A stretch of DNA of 10,853 bases, taken from contig DOSP01000001.1 in NCBI GenBank assembly GCA_003512175.1, positions 1 to 10,853 on the forward strand. The letters run 5' to 3'. Within the stretch, counting starts at the first letter, position 1, and every line of letters starts with the position of its first letter. The position numbers and the translations under genes are program-made. The DNA comes from Candidatus Kerfeldbacteria bacterium. Its GTDB lineage: Bacteria > Patescibacteriota > Patescibacteriia > UBA9570. Positions 5,983-10,853 of the stretch are shown in pieces. Below the pieces are notes generated by a model. That model was given only the letters and a program-made list of their open reading frames with translations, was not told the DNA's origin and did not search any database.

Positions 5983-7023
5983 TTAATTAACTAGGTTTAT
6001 TAATTCGATGAAGACATTACCGCTATTGGCTCTGGCAATGGGCACGGTGCCATGCACCGGATCAATCACCCCTACCCACGGTCGCAGTAGCCAACCCATT
6101 TGCAGAAACACCAGACCATACACGATTATCCAGATGATGGGTACAAATGGATTTTTCACCCAGCGATAAAGTAGAGTGAGGGCCAGCAGACCAGCTGCTA
6201 CGAAGAATGCCACGGTGGCAATAAGCACTTGATCATGATTTAACGGATACACAATATAGAACCCGAGCAATAAGCTGAACGACGCTAAACCCATGGCTGT
6301 CACCGCCAGCAAATTTAAGGCGATATTCCATAATTCTTTGATCGACTTTTTGATGCCCAACAACAAACTCATAATGGCCAACGTGGTAAAAGAAATAAGC
6401 AAAGCGCTACCCATCAAGAACGGCAGCTTAATGAATAGATAGATAATTTGTATTCCACCAATAAATGTGCCGAGCATGGTCCCAAAAATTCCCGCAAAGA
6501 GTATAGTAATCAGTATCGCTGTCAACGATGGTGCCGCTTGACCATGCAATAAATTTTTGATGGCGGCGGGTAGCTGACGGATGGATTGCCGGTGACTGAT
6601 GGACCAAATCAAAATGATCAGATAGGTGAATGTGGCCGCGATCAAGAGAATAAATAAACGAATGTTGGGATAGGTTTGATACGTAACATAGACAGCGTAA
6701 TCCGCTGGAGGTGGGGGAGTGTTCGGCGGTTGAAAGAGCACTACCCGAAGACTGGGCGTTAAGCTGGCATCGATGTCGCTGATATCGATGGTATGGCTAG
6801 TGAGCTTTGTGGCTGTGTGGCCAGCGATGGGCCGATTATTGGCATCCCATAATTCCACATAGTACGTATCCAGCGGCCAGGTTTCGGGCAAGGCCACGGT
6901 ATCCCATTCATATTCTTGCGTCGGTTCTTGCGCAATCACAATATGATTGGTGGGATACACTGGAACGGTATCAATAGTGGTAGGTGTGATCAGCGCTAGA
7001 TAGATCGCTAGAGAGGATATCAT
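5983..7023 (-). CDS. Six-helix membrane protein with extracytoplasmic beta domain
   Basis: The 346 aa begin with a hydrophobic, signal-like segment (3-13), although no basic residue precedes it. Residues 25-118 are polar and beta-rich with an Ig/FnIII-like look, ending in a Pro-rich linker (99-106). A helix at 121-142 follows, then a five-helix module (about 165-312) paralogous to the whole of the next protein, with IFG at 179-181, KLPF at 199-202 and QMGWLLRPW at 308-316. A short tail of about 30 residues ends the chain. The likely layout is a beta domain outside the membrane tethered to a membrane core; its ligand is unknown. The ATG overlaps the stop of the HAAS-type gene (ATGA), indicating translational coupling. 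The fold of the N-terminal domain is a guess from residue pattern. Confidence 0.75.
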   Translation of the reverse strand: MISSLAIYLALITPTTIDTVPVYPTNHIVIAQEPTQEYEWDTVALPETWPLDTYYVELWDANNRPIAGHTATKLTSHTIDISDIDASLTPSLRVVLFQPPNTPPPPADYAVYVTYQTYPNIRLFILLIAATFTYLIILIWSISHRQSIRQLPAAIKNLLHGQAAPSLTAILITILFAGIFGTMLGTFIGGIQIIYLFIKLPFLMGSALLISFTTLAIMSLLLGIKKSIKELWNIALNLLAVTAMGLASFSLLLGFYIVYPLNHDQVLIATVAFFVAAGLLALTLLYRWVKNPFVPIIWIIVYGLVFLQMGWLLRPWVGVIDPVHGTVPIARANSGNVFIELINLVN

Positions 7024-8120
7024 AAAGCGTCGTTAATTTCTTTTATGGTCATCACAGAATTGGCATAGTAGTCTAGCTGCTCTTCTGAAATCTCTGGAGC
7101 GAGTAATTTAATTTTCAGGCGGCGTTCGTCAGATTGGTACAACACGGCCCGCACTTCAGACATGTGTTGATAGGAGCGGGTCTTTTCATAAAAATCATAA
7201 TCTTTTTGTTCTGGCCGGCGGCCAAGAATATCCACATAGGCTTGGTAGATGTCTCGCTTCCACGGTAACGCATCTAGCTGTCCAGATTGATTCACGCCGG
7301 AAATAAACAATGGTGTCAGCGGCATGAGGATAAAGGCGCCAGTGGTGATGAGCTTACGATAGAGGAGAGTAGATTGTTTCCATAATCGATAAAGATAATG
7401 AACCGTAAATACAAAACTGATAATCACTAGACTGTACACAATAAAGAGTAGTGGATGAAACCATGAAAGTTGAACACACTGGCTAGGTGCCGCAGTAATA
7501 AAATCAGGTTGCAGATAAAGGCAATGAGGAAAAATAAATAATTCTAACCAACCTTGTTCCCTCCAAGCAAAGAAAATAACCAAACCGATTATACCATACA
7601 ACAGGGTTGTTCTCTGGCGCAGTTTTAATGAAAACCAACGTAACCACAACGTAACACTTGCCACAATAACGACGATACTGTTATAAATGGCAGTCTCAAA
7701 ATTATTAATGTCTAATATCACGGTCATGATAACAGATATGATAAAACCGGTACCCAACGCATAAAAAATGAGTGGTTTGCTTTGATGAGTGATGATGTGA
7801 TATTGCCATTTCAACAAGACGAAGCTACCCAATGCAATGGCGACGCCCCACCACCATACTAGTAGACGTTCCGCGATCAAACCAGGAATCGTATTCGCCA
7901 GTATCGTGCTACCAATGTAGAGCGGCAGGCAAGCAAACAGAACCACGCCAATAATGATCCAGTCCGCATAGGCTGCTAACCAAGGGTGAATGACCGACAG
8001 CTGATGGCCGATGGTTTCCACGTCACCAAATCTTTTTCTGGCCTCAGGTAAAGTGATGCCCTGGTCTTCAGCACAATCTAAGAGGTGACTGTTGATTTCG
8101 TCCTGCCAGACGCGTCTCAT
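7020..8120 (-). CDS. HAAS-type membrane protein with C-terminal DUF4214-like domain
   Basis: The protein has 366 aa. Residues 5-45 resemble the HAAS/DUF1700 signalling module that partners PadR regulators: DEINSHLLDCAEDQG, then LPEARKRFGDVETIG. Seven helices follow at about 54-75, 85-105, 116-136, 144-163, 171-186, 222-244 and 257-274. Loops after helices 2, 4 and 6 are basic (K104/K115; R161, K166, R168, R170; R245, K248, R255), which supports a cytoplasmic N-terminus and an outward C-terminus. The outward loop between helices 5 and 6 has C200 and C215, a possible disulfide. Residues 290-336 match the DUF4214 pattern: YVDILGRRPEQ, a Tyr pair, then LYQSDE. That module is known from surface and adhesin-like proteins. 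The gene starts 4 nt after padR. Neither the two-ended architecture nor its signal is known to me. Confidence 0.75.
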   Translation of the reverse strand: MRRVWQDEINSHLLDCAEDQGITLPEARKRFGDVETIGHQLSVIHPWLAAYADWIIIGVVLFACLPLYIGSTILANTIPGLIAERLLVWWWGVAIALGSFVLLKWQYHIITHQSKPLIFYALGTGFIISVIMTVILDINNFETAIYNSIVVIVASVTLWLRWFSLKLRQRTTLLYGIIGLVIFFAWREQGWLELFIFPHCLYLQPDFITAAPSQCVQLSWFHPLLFIVYSLVIISFVFTVHYLYRLWKQSTLLYRKLITTGAFILMPLTPLFISGVNQSGQLDALPWKRDIYQAYVDILGRRPEQKDYDFYEKTRSYQHMSEVRAVLYQSDERRLKIKLLAPEISEEQLDYYANSVMTIKEINDAL

Positions 8121-8124
8121 ACCA

Positions 8125-8448
8125 TTAACTCACAATCGAATTGATCGCTTCCGTAAACGCTTTCCATTCAGCGGTTTTAGTTTCTAATATTTTTTTACCT
8201 TGCGCGGTTAAGGCGTAATATTTACGCTTCCGACCGTTGGCATCTTGCCAGAATGATTCTAGCAATTTGGCTTGCTCTAAGCGGTGCAGCAGGGGATAAA
8301 GCGTGCCTTCACCCATCGCCAAGACATCGTCGCTGAGCTGCTTAATTTGTTTGGCTATTTCGTAGCCATACAGGGGTTTATCGGCTAGAATCTTTAAGAG
8401 CAGGATATCCGATGAGCCCTTGAGTAATTCTTTATTAATTTTAGTCAT
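8125..8448 (-). CDS. PadR-family transcriptional repressor
   Basis: From the ATG at 8448 the product has 107 aa. It is a winged-helix protein with the PadR hallmarks: DILLLKILADKPLYGYEIAK (14-33), the recognition segment GEGTLYPLLHRLEQAKLL (46-63) and the wing with GRKRKYYALTAQGKK (71-85), then a short dimerising helix. PadR repressors act as dimers on palindromic operators and often sit in front of a membrane protein with a HAAS domain, exactly as found here with a 4-nt gap. A GTG two codons upstream (8454) is an alternative start. A perfect 5-2-5 palindrome 15 nt before the ATG overlaps the presumed -10 box, so autorepression of the whole operon is likely. The effector is not predictable. 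Confidence 0.92.
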   Translation of the reverse strand: MTKINKELLKGSSDILLLKILADKPLYGYEIAKQIKQLSDDVLAMGEGTLYPLLHRLEQAKLLESFWQDANGRKRKYYALTAQGKKILETKTAEWKAFTEAINSIVS

Positions 8449-8459
8449 GGCCACACCCT

Positions 8460-8474
8460 AGCATACCTCGGTAT
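8460..8474 (-). promoter_or_regulatory. Probable PadR operator overlapping the padR -10 box
   Basis: ATACC-TC-GGTAT (8463-8474) is a perfect inverted repeat. On the minus strand its second half runs into TATGCT (8465-8460), a four-of-six match to the -10 consensus, 11 nt before the padR ATG. No good -35 was found. A repressor dimer on the palindrome would block RNA polymerase. PadR binding is inferred from position and symmetry. Confidence 0.5.
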
Positions 8475-8485
8475 AAGATGCAAGT

Positions 8486-8514
8486 TTGCCAGAGACAGGG
8501 CGATATGTTAGCCT
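8486..8514 (+). promoter_or_regulatory. Candidate rpsB promoter
   Basis: TTGCCA (8486-8491) matches the -35 consensus at five of six bases, and TAGCCT (8509-8514) lies 17 nt downstream but is a poor -10 (three of six). A start near 8521 would give a leader of about 113 nt that includes the hairpins before rpsB. The divergent padR promoter is only about 20 bp away. Some promoter must lie in this gap; this is the best-spaced pair I could see. Confidence 0.3.
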
Positions 8515-8538
8515 ATTCAAGCATTTAACCAACCATAC

Positions 8539-8589
8539 CCAGGCATCATGTGATTGAGGACCTGGCGACGCCGTCTACTGGATGGCGTT
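8539..8589 (+). promoter_or_regulatory. Structured rpsB mRNA leader (two adjacent hairpins)
   Basis: CCAGG (8539-8543) pairs with CCTGG (8561-8565). One base further, a 9-bp stem pairs 8567-8575 with 8581-8589 (two G-U pairs) around the pentaloop TACTG. Loop bases 8576-8579 (TACT) can also pair with AGTA at 8611-8614, close to the AAAGG (8618-8622) that is the only Shine-Dalgarno-like sequence before rpsB, so a pseudoknot is possible. In other bacteria rpsB leaders bind S2 for feedback control; a similar role is inferred, with no known Rfam match claimed. Confidence 0.4.
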
Positions 8590-8633
8590 TGCTCTCAGCA
8601 CAGCCTCGGTAGTAGCTAAAGGTATATATCTAC

Positions 8634-9359
8634 ATGTCCAACTCCACCCAAACGGTGACTGTGCAGGAGATGCTCCAAGCCGGAGTACATTTCGGCCATA
8701 AGCCGTCGAAGAAACATCCAAAGATGAATCGGTTTGTCTTTGGTACCCGTCAGGGGATTAACATTATCGATCTCGAGCGCAGCAAAGAGCAGCTCGATGC
8801 TATTTTACCCAGCATCGAAGAAATGGCGGCCACGGGCAAGATCATTTTGTTTCTTGGCACGAAGCGCCAAGCCCAAGCCATTGTCAAAGCCGCAGCTGAA
8901 CGTGTTGGCGTACCGTATATTTCGGAACGCTGGCTCGGTGGTTTACTAACAAACTTTGGCCACGTTGGTAATTTGATGAAGAAATTGACGCAGTTGAAAT
9001 CAGAAAGAGACCAGGGGTTATGGCAGGATCGCTACACCAAGAAAGAACAGTTAATGTTTGAGCGGGAAATTGAAGATCTCACCAAAGTGGTGGGCGGTGT
9101 GGAGCACATGCTGAAATTACCCGATGTCATGTTCGTGGTGGACTGCAAGAAAGAAAAAACCGCCGTCAAAGAAGCCAATCGCATGGGTATTCCGGTGATT
9201 GCCATGGTTGATACCAATGTCAATCCAGAAAAAATTGCCTTTCCAATTCCAGCGAATGATGATGGTGTGAAATCGATTAGCCTGATAGTGGAACAAGTGG
9301 CGGCAGCCATTGAACGTGGCAAGGCCAGGATACCTAAGGTGGAAGCCCCTACCCAATAA
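8634..9359 (+). CDS. rpsB: 30S ribosomal protein S2
   Basis: S2 assembles late on the small subunit between head and body and helps recruit S1 where present. The 241-aa product carries the N-terminal motif MLQAGVHFGHKPSKKHPKMN (13-32), the signature SERWLGGLLTNF (97-108), a coiled-coil hairpin (about 109-158), and the family strand-turn VVDCKKEKTAVKEANRMGIP (168-187) followed by VDTNVNP and the FPIPANDD segment. Length is typical. The ATG is preceded by AAAGG with an 11-nt gap, a weak Shine-Dalgarno, and by a folded leader that may carry feedback control. It is the first gene of an operon with tsf, 4 nt downstream. Nothing in the protein is unusual. Confidence 0.97.
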   Translation: MSNSTQTVTVQEMLQAGVHFGHKPSKKHPKMNRFVFGTRQGINIIDLERSKEQLDAILPSIEEMAATGKIILFLGTKRQAQAIVKAAAERVGVPYISERWLGGLLTNFGHVGNLMKKLTQLKSERDQGLWQDRYTKKEQLMFEREIEDLTKVVGGVEHMLKLPDVMFVVDCKKEKTAVKEANRMGIPVIAMVDTNVNPEKIAFPIPANDDGVKSISLIVEQVAAAIERGKARIPKVEAPTQ

Positions 9360-9363
9360 CGCT

Positions 9364-9951
9364 ATGGCCGTTGATACAAAACTCATTGCGCAATTGCGCG
9401 AACAAACTGGAGCCGGCGTATTAGACGCTAAGAAAGCCTTGCAAGAAGCCAAGGATGATTATGATAAGGCGGTCGAGATTCTGCGTAAACGTGGTCAAAA
9501 AGTGGCAGCGAAGAAAGCGGATCGAGTTGCCTCGGAAGGGCTCGTGGAAGCCTATGTCCACGGGCAAGGCCGGGTGGGCGTGCTGGTGCGGATTAACTGT
9601 GAAACGGATTTTGTGGCACGAACAGACAAATTCAAAGAGTTGGCTCATCAGATGGCAATGCATATAGCCGCCTTTAACCCCACGTATATCTCACGCAGTG
9701 AAGTACCTAATGATGTCATTGAAAAAGAGCGGGAAGTGTATCGAGAAGTGTTACAAGCCGAAGGCAAGCCAGCCGCCGTGCAGGAGAAGATTATGGAAGG
9801 AAAACTGAATAAGTTTTTCAGCGAAGTGTGTTTACTGGAACAACCCTTTGTGATGGATGATAAACGCAGCGTGCAAGATATTGTGACCGAAAAAATTGCC
9901 GAACTAGGCGAAAATATTCAGATTACCGCTATTAAACGCATCAGCTTATAA
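9364..9951 (+). CDS. tsf: Elongation factor Ts (short form)
   Basis: EF-Ts exchanges GDP for GTP on EF-Tu in the cytoplasm. From the ATG at 9364 the protein has 195 aa, near the length of the compact Thermus form and far below the 283 aa of E. coli. It shows the N-terminal UBA-like signature LREQTGAGVLDAKKAL (11-26) and the catalytic core motif NCETDFVARTDKF (78-90), whose TDFVA (81-85) contacts the EF-Tu nucleotide site. A single core repeat and a C-terminal helix with VQDIVTEKIAELGENI (170-185) follow. An in-frame ATG at 9310 lies inside rpsB and would add 18 residues unlike EF-Ts, so it was rejected. There is no Shine-Dalgarno in the 4-nt gap, so translation is probably coupled to rpsB. 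Confidence 0.96.
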   Translation: MAVDTKLIAQLREQTGAGVLDAKKALQEAKDDYDKAVEILRKRGQKVAAKKADRVASEGLVEAYVHGQGRVGVLVRINCETDFVARTDKFKELAHQMAMHIAAFNPTYISRSEVPNDVIEKEREVYREVLQAEGKPAAVQEKIMEGKLNKFFSEVCLLEQPFVMDDKRSVQDIVTEKIAELGENIQITAIKRISL

Positions 9952-10742
9952 TGACTTGGTTAGCTTATCTCATTCCGAGTGTAATCGCCGTGGCCGCGTT
10001 AGCGGTGATTGTGACGGTGTATGTGCGGGCGTTCCCCAAGGCATCCGCCTTAGATTTAGAAGCCATGACGCTGCATCGCCAGCAGAAACGCAAGGCTAAT
10101 TTAGTGGAAAATCGTTTGCGCCGAAAATTGAGTACATTGTTGTTGAGTTTTCAAGCGTTCTATAAACCAATCGGTCAGGTGCTGACCAAATTGCTCCGTG
10201 GCGTGTTTCATAATTTAGTGGCGCTGGAAAAACGCTATCGGTTGGCTGCGAAAGGTTCTGTGAGTACTACCACTGAACCTGCGGCAACATCGGTGGTGAC
10301 CGCGGTACAAGAGGGTACGGCGTTGTTCGAGGATGGCAAACTAGCGGAAGCGGAAAAGAAATTTATTGCCGCCGTTGGCTTAGATAGCCGATCACTTGAT
10401 GCCTATCGCGGTCTAGCGCAGGTGTATGAAGCGATGGGTGACAAAGTGCACGCCATTGCGACGTTGCAGTTTATGGTACAACTAGACCCTAAGGATGAAG
10501 CGATTTATCGTGAGCTTGGTGAGTTACAAGTGGACACGGAGAAATATGAAGATGCCCTTGAATCGTTTGAGCAAGCCTTGGAACTGGGCCCTAACAGCCC
10601 CAAGAATTTAGATGCCCTGATTGAAGTGGCGATTCTGAATAAGTTAAAATATAAGGCGCAGAGTACGCTAGACAAATTAAAGGAAGTGAATCCGGAGAAT
10701 CAGAAGTTGCAGAAATACCAAGAGGAGATTGATCAGTTGTGA
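9951..10742 (+). CDS. Membrane-anchored tetratricopeptide repeat protein
   Basis: The 263-aa product starts with one hydrophobic helix (about 7-25) followed by Arg and Lys, which suggests an uncleaved anchor with the rest of the chain in the cytoplasm. A strongly basic helical stretch (42-97) and a Ser/Thr-rich linker (103-118) lead into about three TPRs at 113-146, 147-180 and 181-214, each with the W/Y-G-A-P spacing, for example LAEAEKKFIAAVGLD and YEDALESFEQALELGPNS. A weaker fourth repeat covers 218-250. TPR arrays hold partner proteins, so a scaffold role near the membrane is likely; the partner is unknown. The ATG shares one base with the tsf TAA (TAATG), so it is the third gene of the rpsB operon, a place where many bacteria have pyrH. 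Confidence 0.85.
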   Translation: MTWLAYLIPSVIAVAALAVIVTVYVRAFPKASALDLEAMTLHRQQKRKANLVENRLRRKLSTLLLSFQAFYKPIGQVLTKLLRGVFHNLVALEKRYRLAAKGSVSTTTEPAATSVVTAVQEGTALFEDGKLAEAEKKFIAAVGLDSRSLDAYRGLAQVYEAMGDKVHAIATLQFMVQLDPKDEAIYRELGELQVDTEKYEDALESFEQALELGPNSPKNLDALIEVAILNKLKYKAQSTLDKLKEVNPENQKLQKYQEEIDQL

Positions 10743-10749
10743 ACTGGAG

Positions 10750-10798
10750 AGACCAGTTGCTGTCACACCCTTCGGGGCGTCCACACAGCAGCTGGTTT
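10750..10798 (+). terminator. UUCG-capped hairpin after the rpsB-tsf-TPR operon
   Basis: ACCAGTTGCTGT (10752-10763) pairs with ACAGCAGCTGGT (10785-10796), 12 bp with one G-U, extended by two pairs at the base. After a small internal loop, 10765-10770 pair with 10775-10780 (one A-C mismatch) around a C(TTCG)G tetraloop, an exceptionally stable cap. Only TTT follows before G, so the T-tract is weak. It starts 8 nt after the TPR stop. A terminator is most likely; a 3' protective element is the alternative. Confidence 0.55.
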
Positions 10799-10814
10799 GT
10801 GCAGTGCACGATAC

Positions 10815-10853
10815 GCCGATGTAGCTCAGCTGGTAGAGCAACTCCATGGTAAG
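10815..10853 (+). tRNA. tRNA-Thr(GGU anticodon), 5' half, cut by window end
   Basis: Positions 10815-10821 (GCCGATG) form the acceptor strand, followed by T8, A9, D-stem GCTC (10824-10827) pairing with GAGC (10836-10839), a D-loop with the invariant GG, A26, the anticodon-stem strand ACTCC (10841-10845) and the loop ATGGTAA (10846-10852) with U33 before anticodon GGT at 10848-10850. That anticodon reads ACC and ACU threonine codons. The final base begins the matching 3' stem strand. The rest lies beyond the window. It sits 16 nt after the hairpin, so it probably has its own promoter or is cut from a read-through transcript. Confidence 0.92.

Noticed and set aside
7020..7022. UGA recoding as glycine (as in some Patescibacteria)
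   Set aside because: TGA ends the HAAS protein, RF1 and the TPR protein at sensible lengths, and none occurs inside a conserved protein.
8455..8633. Small protein gene or ncRNA gene in the padR-rpsB gap
   Set aside because: No open frame with a plausible start and length was seen; the structure fits an mRNA leader and promoters.
9310..9363. Earlier ATG for tsf inside rpsB
   Set aside because: The 18 extra residues are encoded within rpsB in another frame and do not look like EF-Ts; MAVDTKLIAQLREQTGAG is the normal start.
8734..9663. Open frames overlapping rpsB and tsf in other frames or on the opposite strand
   Set aside because: They are shadows of strongly conserved genes and have no recognisable motifs or start signals of their own.
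1..10853. CRISPR array, insertion sequence or phage genes
   Set aside because: No spaced direct repeats, transposase or integrase motifs, or terminal repeats were found.

Overview
The window looks like chromosome of a small-genome bacterium of the Patescibacteria / Candidate Phyla Radiation type. This is inference. It rests on short protein forms (EF-Ts of 195 aa, PrmC missing part of its N-terminal domain), genes packed with 0-17 nt gaps or ATGA overlaps, almost no Shine-Dalgarno sequences, and a VirD4/TraG-like ATPase set among translation genes. TAA, TAG and TGA all behave as ordinary stops, so UGA is not reassigned here.

Layout. Positions 2-97 hold the GC-rich 3' end of a plus-strand zinc-ribbon gene. 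Positions 97-176 form a densely folded gap between convergent genes. From 8448 down to 185 everything is on the minus strand, in the order padR, a HAAS/7-TM/DUF4214-like protein, a signal-bearing 6-TM protein, a 5-TM protein, a DUF218-like exported protein, rpmE (L31), prfA (RF1), prmC (methyltransferase for release factors) and the ATPase. From 8634 the plus strand carries rpsB (S2), tsf (EF-Ts) and a membrane-anchored TPR protein, then a UUCG-capped terminator-like hairpin and the first half of a tRNA-Thr(GGU) cut by the window edge. The 185-nt divergent region between padR and rpsB holds a probable PadR operator and a structured rpsB leader. No stretch over 300 bases lacks a gene.

How the genes work together. 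rpmE-prfA-prmC is a translation-termination unit: RF1 releases peptides at UAA/UAG and PrmC methylates its GGQ glutamine. The rpmE stop is UAG, read only by RF1, and it directly abuts the prfA AUG in the same frame. This invites an RF1 feedback hypothesis. The padR-headed block appears to be a small envelope operon: a PadR repressor, its usual HAAS partner on a seven-helix membrane protein with an outward C-terminal DUF4214-like module, two membrane proteins that are visibly paralogous to each other, and an exported DUF218-like protein. That block is the best candidate for an undescribed system. Its function cannot be read from the sequence. rpsB-tsf is a standard pair, but the next gene is a TPR protein and not the pyrH or frr seen in many bacteria.
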